Shown here one piece after another: positions 43,358 to 52,192 of a DNA stretch of 64,000 nt. The first letter of the stretch is position 1, and every line of letters begins with the position of its first letter. The position numbers and the translations under genes are program-made. The DNA lies in contig NZ_CP094972.1 of NCBI RefSeq assembly GCF_025985425.1, positions 930,001-994,000 of the forward strand, read 5' to 3'. The stretch comes from Entomomonas sp. E2T0. Lineage in GTDB: Bacteria; Pseudomonadota; Gammaproteobacteria; Pseudomonadales; Pseudomonadaceae. The notes beneath the pieces are model-generated. The model made no database searches. It saw only the letters and a list, made by a program, of their open reading frames with translations, and was not told the DNA's origin.

Positions 43358-44314
43358 TCACTTATTAATTATAGTGTTGTCATAAGCCTGCCTAATAATA
43401 AGATCTAATGTATCATGCAGGGTTCTATTATTGTAATGAGTCCTTAGTTTTTCTAATTTAGCTTTAGTTTCTTTGGTTAAATAGGTATTAAGTGGTTTTT
43501 TATCTTTATTTTTTTTCCTAAATTTATACTGGCTATAAGCTTTGTTAAGCTTGTCATTGAGGTTGTTTATTGCAAAGTAATTCAATGTGTCATACAGTGC
43601 ATAAATAAGATGATAAATCTCATCAGTATTTATTGGATTTATCTGTAAAGCTAATTTATTAGCACTATTAAAGATATGTGCTTGAAAAGTGGTTGAGCCA
43701 TTACATTCTTGGCAGTATTTTTTTAAGTAGTCATATAACCAATCACATAGCTCAGTATTTTTTCTATCAAGCCATTTAAATGGCTTTAATAATAGGTTAC
43801 TAGACCATGTGGCTTTTAATCTATCCAAATACTGAATCTTTTCACTATTAGATATCTGCCATAAATCAAAAAAACTAATTATCAAATCGAACCGTTCTTG
43901 TGAATTGTAAGCTTGGTTCGATAATCCCATATTTATATAAGGAAAATATGAAGTTCCATTCGGAAGCTGATAAGAATAACACCTTATACTCAGCCAAGTA
44001 TAGTAACAAGAACGATCCTCTTTTAACCATTCAAAATGAGAGATGGGTATAAGCTTTTGGTTAAGAAATTGTTTTGCTATTTTAATTACTCGTTCTTTTA
44101 AATGGCCTTCATCAGAAGCTATCTCATCACCATATTCAGATAACAACTTCTTAGCAAGGTTATAAGCATGCTCCATAAATAACTTTACATCATGGATATC
44201 ATTTATGTTAACTGAAAAATCTTCTTGGTGCATATGAAGTAAAAAATATCTTCTGACACGTATATCATTTAGTTCAGCACATGGATAAGAGGAACTCTCT
44301 ATATTAGGAACCAT
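43358..44314 (-). CDS. Unknown protein with ribbon-helix-helix-like C-terminus
   Basis: I do not recognise this 318-residue protein. It is basic overall and has no signal peptide or membrane helix. The last 55 residues are Lys-rich and then read LNTYLTKETKAKLEKLRTHY ... TLHDTLDLIIRQAY. That resembles a ribbon-helix-helix DNA-binding unit (strand, helix, turn, helix) as in plasmid partition or mobilisation regulators. The first 250 residues are helical with many aromatic residues. It is the first gene past the tRNA and points back toward it. Low-confidence functional reading; the gene itself is likely real. No clear Shine-Dalgarno. Confidence 0.6.
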   Translation of the reverse strand: MVPNIESSSYPCAELNDIRVRRYFLLHMHQEDFSVNINDIHDVKLFMEHAYNLAKKLLSEYGDEIASDEGHLKERVIKIAKQFLNQKLIPISHFEWLKEDRSCYYTWLSIRCYSYQLPNGTSYFPYINMGLSNQAYNSQERFDLIISFFDLWQISNSEKIQYLDRLKATWSSNLLLKPFKWLDRKNTELCDWLYDYLKKYCQECNGSTTFQAHIFNSANKLALQINPINTDEIYHLIYALYDTLNYFAINNLNDKLNKAYSQYKFRKKNKDKKPLNTYLTKETKAKLEKLRTHYNNRTLHDTLDLIIRQAYDNTIINK

Positions 44315-44901
44315 AATAAATATTTAGTACCTTCAAATAATAATTAAAAAGAAATTATATTATATTTCAGAGTGAAATATAATTTCTTTTTAGCTAATTT
44401 ATGAATAATTTTTTATTTAATTTAAGGATATAACTGTATTATCTTAAATAAGAAACTGTAGTATTTATGTAGTAAATAATTATTTATAATTGTTAATTTG
44501 CAATAGATATATGGTATAAATATAAAATAATTAACATTATAATTTATAAAATAAATAACCTTTTATAAAAAAGTAATAATGTACATTCTTTATAAGTGAA
44601 TAAAATTGATATAAAACTTTAGGTATATGCACTAAGCTAGAAGAGCTTTTAGATTGCTAATAAGCAGGTCACAATATAAGTGGTAATAATGATCTTGGAT
44701 TATTTTGTATTTGTTAATAAAAAAATACATACTCACGTTATGGTATAGATGAAGCAGGCCGTTTAGTTTTTTCATGGTATAAATGATTAACAATTATTGG
44801 TGAATCAATAATTAGTTTAGCTAGATATAAACCATCTGCTCATCCATTTTAATCAACCTATGACAGCCACTTAATGAGTGGCTTTTTTATTGGAGTCCAA
44901 A
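44315..44901. other. Non-coding AT-rich stretch before the AlpA-like gene
   Basis: About 590 bp, very AT-rich, with no credible frame. It holds a terminator (44865-44889) just before the next gene's ribosome binding site and must contain the promoters of two divergent genes. The last 200 bp before the terminator could encode a short non-coding RNA. Confidence 0.5.
44865..44889 (+). terminator. Terminator immediately upstream of the AlpA-like gene
   Basis: A 7-bp stem, agccact / agtggct, with a 5-nt loop is followed by ttttttat. No plus-strand gene ends upstream. The gene's GGAG and ATG follow 5-15 bp later. Confidence 0.75.
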
Positions 44902-45537
44902 ATGGATACTATTTCTATACCTACCATTCAATCTCAAGCAATCCTATGTGCTGATATTGGCACTTGCGCTCAATCAGAAATACTTGCTCATAGCCATAAT
45001 CCAGCAAAATTACCCTCACAGTCAGAACTACGTGTTTTACGCCTTAAAGAAGTAACCGCTAAACTAGGTATTGCTAAATCGACTATCTATGATTGGCTAG
45101 ATAGTAAGTCACCACGTTATAATGCTAGCTTTCCCAAACCTTTTAAACTAAATTCAAAGTCTATTGGTTGGCTATCTAATGAAATAGATGCGTGGTTACT
45201 GGCTAAGATAGAACAAACAACAGGCGTTATACCCGCTCAAGAGCAAGCTACATCAATAAGTCAATCTCTGTTGGCACCATCCCAAGCAAGTCAACCATCA
45301 CCCTTGTTACGACCTACTGAACACCGTATTCTGCGTATTAAAGCCGTTGCTACAAAACTAGGCATTGGTAAGTCCACTATCTATGATTGGTTAGATAGTA
45401 AGTCACCTCGTTATGACCCTAGCTTTCCTAAACCGATTAAACTCAGTGTTAAATCCATTGGTTGGTTATCTACTGCTGTAGATACGTGGTTATTGGCTAA
45501 AGTTGAACAAAGCAGAGAGAAATCCCTTGTTAGCTGA
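44902..45537 (+). CDS. Tandem AlpA-type DNA-binding protein
   Basis: This 211-residue protein contains two near-identical AlpA/MerR-like winged-helix units, at about residues 43-105 and 141-203. Each reads LRLKEVTAKLGIAKSTIYDW (or RIKAVATKLGIGKSTIYDW), then LDSKSPRY..SFPKP.KL...SIGWL, then a helix ..D.WLLAK.EQ. By hand count 46 of 63 residues are identical, so one unit was duplicated. AlpA proteins activate excision and integrase genes in satellites and CP4-57-type elements. Normal AlpA has a single unit of about 70 residues. GGAG precedes the ATG by six bases. Confidence 0.85.
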   Translation: MDTISIPTIQSQAILCADIGTCAQSEILAHSHNPAKLPSQSELRVLRLKEVTAKLGIAKSTIYDWLDSKSPRYNASFPKPFKLNSKSIGWLSNEIDAWLLAKIEQTTGVIPAQEQATSISQSLLAPSQASQPSPLLRPTEHRILRIKAVATKLGIGKSTIYDWLDSKSPRYDPSFPKPIKLSVKSIGWLSTAVDTWLLAKVEQSREKSLVS

Positions 45538-46192
45538 AGATTCATTTATTATGCATCTAGGCAATCAAAGTCATAGCTGCTTTATAACTAATTAGCAATG
45601 ACAAATAACAACGCTACAAGGTATGGATACAACACCTTTAACCATCAATATCCAGTTATCTTATAAAAATAATTAAAGTGATAGAAGTGATTTAACTGAC
45701 TTAAATTAATCTAAATGAAAGTCATGATTTCGGCTAACTTTGGTTAAATTCATCGAATAGCTTTTAACGTGTTTATAAAGTATATTCAATTTACACGATA
45801 GGGATTGCTTGGTATTTTTTAAAGTAAGTTTTATTGGATTATATGTTATTAGTAAACTACTAATAAGTAATCATTAATAAAACTAATCAGTAATCACTAA
45901 CCAATAATTGCTAGCTAACAACCCTATTAGTAATAGAACTAATAAATATACGAAAATAGTATTAACCAGATATAATAATATCTAAAGATAATATCAATCT
46001 AATGATAAATAGCAGAAGATAGCTGTATTTTAAAGATAATATTATATTCCTAACTCAATACTTATCATTCAATATCTGGTTAACAACATTTCTATACATA
46101 ACTAGTAATCCCAGCTAATCATTTCACGATCACTTTAATACCTGTATCCATACCTGTTAACACCTTACATCTAATTGTTAAGAGGTAATATT
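45538..46192. other. Repeat-rich non-coding region, candidate origin
   Basis: About 650 bp without genes. It contains a 12-bp perfect inverted repeat, TTAACCAGATAT (45962-45973) / ATATCTGGTTAA (46072-46083), and between its arms two direct copies of TAAAGATAATAT (45983-45994 and 46031-46042). Runs of ACTAAT-like motifs precede these. The next gene is a replication-type protein, so a double-stranded origin or autoregulatory operator is possible. Confidence 0.5.
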
Positions 46193-47239
46193 ATGTACTA
46201 CAACCCTTATTTACAACCTAAAGATCAACTGGCTAAACAACAAGTTGCTATCCATAATGCAGTGATGCAGATAGTAGCAGGTAAAGCAGATAGAATGCCT
46301 TTACTAGTGTCGTCTAGTACAACACCCTATCAAAGGCTAATAGCGATAGATTCAGATAGAGCGTATCTTAATCCACAACACCCTTTTTATGATCTAATAG
46401 AAGCTTACCACTATTTTGATGTGAAGTTATTTGATGCTTTATTTAATAACAACCTGTATGATCAGCAAAAAAATAAAGTAAAGTTATTATCACCTTATTG
46501 TCAGCTATTGCTGCAATGTGATGTATTTATTAATATTAGAGAAAGTATAGAACTCGCCAAAGAAGTTAATGGCTTACTCAGCATCAAACTATTAGCCCTT
46601 GAGGATATTTACTGGTTATTAGGTGCTTTAAAAATAGGTAGTATGGAACCTGCTTTTAAAACAGCAGTAAGTCAATATAACCACGACACAGGCTATACCG
46701 ATAATTTAAGAGAATACAGCCACTATGTTAAAAACCTCTTTAACACTTACTCACGGTTATTAGTGATTCGGGTAGACTTAAGTTATCAACAAAACAGCTC
46801 CATAAGTTATGAAGACTTTAGAACCGATGTCGATTATTTCATTAAACTCATCCCCAGTAATCCTGCTTTTAAAGACCTAGTAGGTTATATCTGGAAGTTA
46901 GAGCATGGTAATGACAAAGGTTATCATGTTCATTTACTATTATTTTATGATGGTGCTAAACGATGGTCTGATTATTATATTACTCAGCAAATAGGTGAAC
47001 TTTGGCAAAATGACATTACACTGGGTAGAGGGCTTTATTTTAACTGTAATACTCCTAAACAGAAGAATAGCTACCTTAATTGTTATTTAGGTATGGTACA
47101 TCGAAGTGAACAACAAAAGATAGAGTGTATTATAGCGCAAGGTGTGAGTTATCTGGTTAAAATAGACGAATATTTGCGATTGACTAAACTTAATAGGAGA
47201 AGGGTTTTAGGGAAAGGAGTCATAAAATCAAAAAAATAA
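46193..47239 (+). CDS. YagK/YfjJ domain (inovirus Gp2-like) protein
   Basis: This 348-residue protein matches the family found in CP4-57/CP4-6 elements and inovirus-like prophages. The C-terminal domain shows LLVIRVDLSYQQN, the GYIWKLEHGNDKGYHVHLLL segment with an H-x-H (HUH-type) metal motif, YITQQIGELWQND, and GRGLYFNCNTPKQK. Proteins of this kind are probably rolling-circle replication initiators or relatives. The function in this element is inference. The ATG is preceded by AGAGGT. An AlpA-like gene upstream and the repeat block fit the element type. Confidence 0.82.
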   Translation: MYYNPYLQPKDQLAKQQVAIHNAVMQIVAGKADRMPLLVSSSTTPYQRLIAIDSDRAYLNPQHPFYDLIEAYHYFDVKLFDALFNNNLYDQQKNKVKLLSPYCQLLLQCDVFINIRESIELAKEVNGLLSIKLLALEDIYWLLGALKIGSMEPAFKTAVSQYNHDTGYTDNLREYSHYVKNLFNTYSRLLVIRVDLSYQQNSSISYEDFRTDVDYFIKLIPSNPAFKDLVGYIWKLEHGNDKGYHVHLLLFYDGAKRWSDYYITQQIGELWQNDITLGRGLYFNCNTPKQKNSYLNCYLGMVHRSEQQKIECIIAQGVSYLVKIDEYLRLTKLNRRRVLGKGVIKSKK

Positions 47240-47492
47240 ATTAATGGCTAACAGTGCTAGGCTACCAATGAAAATAGCCTAGTACTATGAGACTGCTTAT
47301 AAAATAACCTCTGCAATGTTAAATATTATGTAAAAGTACACCAATTTTTTACCATCTAATGGTTTCTACTCTCTCTTTTGCATCATTCAGAACAGTGTTA
47401 ACCAACTTTTTAATATTTGATTAACTTTATATACAGTTGTGAAAGATTTAGTTTTTATATGCTGTGAATATGTTGAAGAACAAAAGGTTATA

Positions 47493-47663
47493 ATGACAAT
47501 CGATCAATTGTTATACATACTTATGCAATATAAAGAATTTCTTGAGGGTAATTATAATGATCCAGCTAATCCACCTGCTTCGCTGGATATAGAATTTATA
47601 GCGGAAGGTAAAGATGCCTTAGATATGTATTGCAAATTAACAGGGTATACTACTTTTCCTTAG
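47493..47663 (+). CDS. Small acidic protein, unknown
   Basis: This 56-residue protein is called from the ATG preceded by AAAGG (6-bp spacing). A GTG 18 codons earlier lacks a ribosome binding site. The sequence is acidic (MTIDQLLYILMQYKEFLEGN ... IEFIAEGKDALDMYCKLTGY), partly helical, and has no family I recognise. It lies in the accessory region between the Gp2-like protein and the unknown minus-strand gene. It may be an accessory or regulatory small protein. Real-gene status moderately supported. Confidence 0.5.
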   Translation: MTIDQLLYILMQYKEFLEGNYNDPANPPASLDIEFIAEGKDALDMYCKLTGYTTFP

Positions 47664-47775
47664 GAGATGTAAATTGAACAAATACAAAAAATAATGAACT
47701 TGCTCAACTAATATTTGTAAGGTTATGAATGCCAACACATCATTACCTAATAAAATAACAGTGTTTAATCTTCTA

Positions 47776-48693
47776 TTAATATTGAATGTTAACTAAATGG
47801 TGTGATAGCTCAAATAAACCTTGCTCAATATAGTACATTGTACGTTCATGCTCAGAAAGGGTATTAGGATTTAGAATAGCATGATCTGCATTTTGTTGGA
47901 GCAAGATACTATTTTTTTCAAGCCAATGGTTAAAAATAATATTAATTTGAGGGCAATTTGTAGCAAAGGAGTTGGATATATAGCTTTCTCCACCTTTGTT
48001 CCAACTGATAAGAAATGCAATAGAGGCTATGATATAAAAATTAGAATGTTGAGCCATATAATCCAATAGTGGTTCTATATTAATACTAGCAGAACAGAAC
48101 ATAATTAAAATTTCATCAATCATTACAATCTTTTGGTTTTGTTCTGCTTGTTGAAATTTATCTTTTAAATATTGTAAAGCAAACTCAGCAAGTAGATCTT
48201 TTTCTTGATCTGTCCATAATTCATGAGACACAGTGAACAACCAAGTTAAATTAAGTTCTGTACTATGATGTATGTCTTCATCCAGTGCAATTAATTCAAG
48301 GATACGAGGAAGTAAATAGGCAACCTCACTTTTATTATTCTGTTGTGATTTGGCACTGACATTATATGAATAAATAAGCTGTCTAGGTAATAATGAAAGG
48401 GGTAATGTTCTTAATGCTTTTTCCTCTTCTAGACTAACACAACAAGCGGTACATACATTAAAATGTTCAGGAGCAGTATATACACTAAAAATAGCATAAG
48501 CCTTTTTTATTATTTGTTGCATGGCATCACTTAATTTTGACCAATCCATTGTAATACTACTATTAAAATTAACTAAATAATCAGGATTATAACTAAGCTG
48601 TTGTTCTTTAGTAAAAGAAGGTTTTGACTGCATAGTCTTTTGTAAGCGTTTTTGCTTAATCACTTGCCTTTTTTGCTTATTGCTTTTCACCAT
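47776..48693 (-). CDS. Hypothetical protein with Cys cluster
   Basis: This 305-residue soluble protein begins with a very basic N-terminus (KSNKQKRQVIKQKRLQKTMQ). The middle carries a CxxCC-type cluster (FNVCTACCVSLEEEKALRTL, about residue 79) that could bind metal, and the following helical part contains SEVAYLLPRILELIALDED. I recall similar unannotated Acinetobacter/Pseudomonas proteins but no assigned function. It lies between the element's Gp2-like gene and the DUF932 cassette, in its own minus-strand unit. Confidence 0.6.
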   Translation of the reverse strand: MVKSNKQKRQVIKQKRLQKTMQSKPSFTKEQQLSYNPDYLVNFNSSITMDWSKLSDAMQQIIKKAYAIFSVYTAPEHFNVCTACCVSLEEEKALRTLPLSLLPRQLIYSYNVSAKSQQNNKSEVAYLLPRILELIALDEDIHHSTELNLTWLFTVSHELWTDQEKDLLAEFALQYLKDKFQQAEQNQKIVMIDEILIMFCSASINIEPLLDYMAQHSNFYIIASIAFLISWNKGGESYISNSFATNCPQINIIFNHWLEKNSILLQQNADHAILNPNTLSEHERTMYYIEQGLFELSHHLVNIQY

Positions 48694-48864
48694 GTCGCAT
48701 TACTAATAAATAAGAAATAACTCATTAAATAATAGCATTGATAGCCTTACCATAACTAATTATTTAAAAGCTGATCAAACTACCCTATAAAAAGACTGTA
48801 TTTAATTAAGTACTTATCGTGATATTAGATACTAATAAAATACAAAAAAATAATAGCAAAAGAT

Positions 48865-48896
48865 AAAACCATACCATATTTTGGTATGGTTTTTAT
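48865..48896. terminator. Bidirectional terminator after the DUF932 cassette
   Basis: A 12-bp perfect stem, aaaaccatacca / tggtatggtttt, with a 5-nt loop and A/T tails lies beyond the stop of the last gene of the cassette (minus strand). Confidence 0.8.
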
Positions 48897-48908
48897 AAAA
48901 GACACAAG

Positions 48909-49838
48909 CTATAACACCTTTATTTTAATCAGCTGCCAACTACCATCATCAATTAACTCAGTTAGCCTTAGTCCCAGATCATCAAAATACACATCCGTGA
49001 TTTCTATGGGTTCAGCTGTACTTAAGGTAGGTACATTAGTTTTTAACGATTCATTTACCTCCTCTACTGCCACCTCTATTTTAGCTATATCCTGTGTCCT
49101 AATTGGTTTTGGCTGAATTGATGGAGTTGCCTGAATAATATAAGTATCCGCCCCACGATCATAAGCAATAGTAACCTTACCTGTGAGTTTAGTATTCGCT
49201 ACTGTAAAGCTAATACTAGGAGGAGAATTAATAATATCACTAGCTTTAGGATCATTCAGAGTAAACTCTTTAGCGCCTGCATCTACCAGTAAATGACTAA
49301 TTTGTCTAAAACCATCAAGGGCTGGTAGTTGTTCCAGTTGTTCAATCAATTCTAATAGTTCTGGGCATTGGATATGTTCTTTAGGGATGGGTAATGGTAA
49401 TTCTGTGGTTTCACCGCCTAGCATCATTTTGGTAGCAATATACTGAGTACCATCATCAAAGGTTCTTGTGATTTGTTCAGGCTCATCAATGCGTTTGCCA
49501 TTAAAGTGTTTTCTGGCATAAGGTGTTACTTCAATGTTATGGCCTACTTCTGGTAGATTATCTATATAGGCTTTATTGCCAATAATAAAATGATTTTTAG
49601 TTCCCTTTTCTTGTACTAAAATAAAAGTATCTGTAATTAATGTTACCTTGCCTTGTAAGGGCTGTGGATCACATCTAAAACCAAATAAATTAGGCTCTGG
49701 TATTAAATCACAGAACCGATAATGATAACGACGACAGTTTTTAGGAACCAATGGTCTGATTAATTCAGAAAGTGTTTGTTTAATAGTGGTTTTATCGAGT
49801 GGTGTAGGATATAAATTATGGGTATCTTTGTCTGACAT
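48909..49838 (-). CDS. Hypothetical protein, third gene of the DUF932 cassette
   Basis: This 309-residue soluble protein appears mostly beta-rich (GKVTLITDTFILVQEKGTKN, GKVTIAYDRGADTYIIQATP), with a closing YFDDLGLRLTELIDDGSWQL. No family recognised. It lies last in a minus-strand run behind a DUF932 gene and a small gene. An ATG with GGAG nine bases upstream was chosen over a TTG five codons before it. Such companions of DUF932 are common in integrative elements and plasmids; their role is unknown. Confidence 0.65.
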   Translation of the reverse strand: MSDKDTHNLYPTPLDKTTIKQTLSELIRPLVPKNCRRYHYRFCDLIPEPNLFGFRCDPQPLQGKVTLITDTFILVQEKGTKNHFIIGNKAYIDNLPEVGHNIEVTPYARKHFNGKRIDEPEQITRTFDDGTQYIATKMMLGGETTELPLPIPKEHIQCPELLELIEQLEQLPALDGFRQISHLLVDAGAKEFTLNDPKASDIINSPPSISFTVANTKLTGKVTIAYDRGADTYIIQATPSIQPKPIRTQDIAKIEVAVEEVNESLKTNVPTLSTAEPIEITDVYFDDLGLRLTELIDDGSWQLIKIKVL

Positions 49839-50142
49839 AATTGGACTCTCCAAAAAAGAATCCCCTCTACCTAAAGTAAAATAGCGTGCTACACAGACTA
49901 TTATTCATATAGTTCACTTATTATTTAATACCATAATAAATAAATTAACGATCATAGCAGTGGTAGTGTTAACTATTGTTATTACTGGGTTAGGTCAGGG
50001 GAAATAGGTATAAAGTATTGAGATAGTGAGATTATTAGCTAAATTAGTTAAAGTAATGATAGTAATTTAGTTAATATTGCTTAGAAAATCAGTGGAAAGC
50101 AAAAAACATAATTTTAAATACTGTCTTGGATGCAGTGCAGTA
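49839..50142. other. Gap inside the DUF932 cassette
   Basis: About 300 bp without a gene. It has one 8-bp inverted repeat (ctaaatta 50039-50046 / taatttag 50063-50070) and otherwise AT-rich sequence. The neighbouring genes may be separately transcribed. Confidence 0.4.
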
Positions 50143-50499
50143 TTACCAATTACCTTGTAGAAATAATCGATGTTGGTTGAAATCGAACGTATCTAACAGC
50201 TGTTTCAGCTTAATCCGCAGTTGTGCTACTTTTTGCCAGTAAGTCTCATCATACTCACTTGCCCCATGCACAAACTGAGGAATGGTGGGAAACACCTGTT
50301 CACAGCTATTGGCACTGATACGATAAAGGTCGCTTAACAGTTTGAGTAGTGTTTGTTCTGTTAACTCAACAATAGCCCCACTGTGTAATTCCAGCAGATG
50401 GTTATCAAACCAATTTAATAACGCATTACATTGTTCAATACTGGCAACAGGTTTAATACTGGATCGAGGGCATTCATACAGCTTAATTAATAAAGACAT
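50143..50499 (-). CDS. Hypothetical small protein of the DUF932 cassette
   Basis: This 118-residue soluble protein is Leu-rich and helical (EQCNALLNWFDNHLLELHSG, LTEQTLLKLLSDLYRIS, KVAQLRIKLKQLLDTFD). No family recognised. The start is the ATG with AAGGAG nine bases upstream; the ATG is preceded in frame by a TTG that is less likely. It follows the DUF932 gene after 70 bp and probably belongs to the same unit. Confidence 0.62.
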   Translation of the reverse strand: MSLLIKLYECPRSSIKPVASIEQCNALLNWFDNHLLELHSGAIVELTEQTLLKLLSDLYRISANSCEQVFPTIPQFVHGASEYDETYWQKVAQLRIKLKQLLDTFDFNQHRLFLQGNW

Positions 50500-50570
50500 C
50501 AATAATTACTCCTTTTAAATTAACAACCAATAATAAATAACACTTTTTATTCACTATTGGAGAGTCACTA

Positions 50571-51842
50571 TCAAGCAATTAGCTTTAATGCCTGTGATAA
50601 GGCTTGCTGTTTAAGCTGAGCACCTTGACCAAACCAAGCACTATTAAGGCGGTTTTCTTGACTGCGTGCTTGCCGTTCATGATCTATAAACTCCGTCATA
50701 GCACATAACAATCCCCAAGCAGTGCCTTTTGCAGCTTGTAACTCAGCACCACGCCCATGACCGTCATAGAGGGTTTGTACCTTTTTCATAGCACGACCAT
50801 TAGGGATTTTATTCCAATCAATAGGGGAATCTATAGTAGCTACCTCTGCTTGAATCACTTTACCTGTATTTCTGACAATACGATCTAATAAGGAAACACC
50901 TGCTAAATGATTATTGGCATTACTTGGCTCAAGGCTATTCGTAGCCTCTGTCGTATTAGCCACATCAATAACAATTTCTTTATTACCATTATTGCTATTA
51001 ATAGCATAACGATCAAAAGTCGTAGCAGGATTTAATACATTCATAAAGAATTCCTCACTCTCTTTCGCAGACACTTTGCGTTTTACTAATTCTTGCATCA
51101 TTAACATAAAGTCATCCCATTGACCTAAAGTAAGATTTAACCGACGCTTAATCGCAGCTGCATCAAATACCGTATTATGAGGTACTTTAATAGACTCAGC
51201 GGCTAGTGATTTATTTACTGCTACCGATAAAGTATTATTACACACCACGCGAACAGTAGTTGGTGTAACCACAGTAGCTAGTGAGCCATCACAAGAGGTA
51301 GCCAATAATACATAGCCATTGACCACATCATTACCACCCAATACACTAGACTGGCCTGTACGAGCTAATGCCCAAAACTTGCGTCCTTGCTTTAATACCC
51401 CTGCGGTTTCCAATTCAAAGCCAAATTGTTCAGTAAGGTCACGGTAAAACTCCAATACCTCCATAGGTTGTACTACCTTATAGCGACCACTCACTACAGA
51501 TAATGGCAAATTAGAGTCACTACGATACAACACCTTCTGATCATCAAAGCTTACTAGAGATTGCGGTTCAATAGCTGATATTCCTGACAACTCAATATCA
51601 ACACCTGATATATCTTTAGCATTAACGCCTGTTTCTAAAGCTCTCCTATCCAACTCAATCAATTCACCACGCCTATTATCCAAATGGGGAGCAATAAAAC
51701 GCACAGGGGCTTCATTAATTTGCCAATTCATGCCTGCTTTATCTGCCCAAACCTCAATAGGCTGTCCAGAAGGTAAAGAACTTCCTAACCCATGCCAAGG
51801 GGTTTTACCTACATACGCCATTGTTTCAACTAAATGTGCCAT
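50571..51842 (-). CDS. DUF932 (phage/plasmid-like, TIGR03299) protein
   Basis: This 423-residue protein opens AHLVETMAYVGKTPWHGLGS and continues AGMNWQINEAPVRF, RSDSNLPLSVVSGRYKVVQP, GRKFWALARTG and VRVVCNNTLSVAV. That is the whole signature of the DUF932/DUF945 family carried by phages, plasmids and integrated elements. The biochemical role is not established. It is preceded by AGAGGA. Upstream there is a terminator and a 37-residue gene. Confidence 0.88.
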   Translation of the reverse strand: MAHLVETMAYVGKTPWHGLGSSLPSGQPIEVWADKAGMNWQINEAPVRFIAPHLDNRRGELIELDRRALETGVNAKDISGVDIELSGISAIEPQSLVSFDDQKVLYRSDSNLPLSVVSGRYKVVQPMEVLEFYRDLTEQFGFELETAGVLKQGRKFWALARTGQSSVLGGNDVVNGYVLLATSCDGSLATVVTPTTVRVVCNNTLSVAVNKSLAAESIKVPHNTVFDAAAIKRRLNLTLGQWDDFMLMMQELVKRKVSAKESEEFFMNVLNPATTFDRYAINSNNGNKEIVIDVANTTEATNSLEPSNANNHLAGVSLLDRIVRNTGKVIQAEVATIDSPIDWNKIPNGRAMKKVQTLYDGHGRGAELQAAKGTAWGLLCAMTEFIDHERQARSQENRLNSAWFGQGAQLKQQALSQALKLIA

Positions 51843-51944
51843 AATAAAAATCCTCTTAAACTAGCTATAAAATAGAAATAAAGTGAAAATAAAAGACAAA
51901 ATCATCCATCTACAGAAATGGATAGCAATCCAATAAACAAACAT

Positions 51945-51977
51945 AAAAAAAGCACCTTGGGCTAATACCCAAGATGC
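51945..51977 (-). terminator. Terminator between the 37-residue gene and the DUF932 gene
   Basis: On the minus strand, the stem gcatcttggg / cccaaggtgc (10 bp, one G-U) with a 6-nt loop is followed by seven T. It separates the small upstream transcript from the DUF932 gene. Confidence 0.8.
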
Positions 51978-52078
51978 TTCTTCTATTGCTAACGATCAGT
52001 AATGAAAAACTAAAAAATTAAAAAGACAAATTAAAAGAACCAATATCAGCTTCTTTATTAATCATACTTACCTAACAA

Positions 52079-52192
52079 CTATCCTTCAAAATAATCTCTA
52101 ATCCATTTGGTTAATTGTTCGGCTTCCTCAACCGCTAATTCTGCGGCTTTAATAGCCACTACCTTTAACATGATATTTAATAGTTCAGACAT
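52079..52192 (-). CDS. 37-residue micro-protein
   Basis: This open frame was found by reading the minus strand. It gives MSELLNIMLKVVAIKAAELA, continuing as VEEAEQLTKWIRDYFEG. It is preceded by AAGGAG with five bases to the ATG and followed 100 bp later by a strong terminator. The sequence is one amphipathic helix followed by an acidic segment. This is the strongest small-gene candidate in the window. No family recognised. Confidence 0.65.
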   Translation of the reverse strand: MSELLNIMLKVVAIKAAELAVEEAEQLTKWIRDYFEG

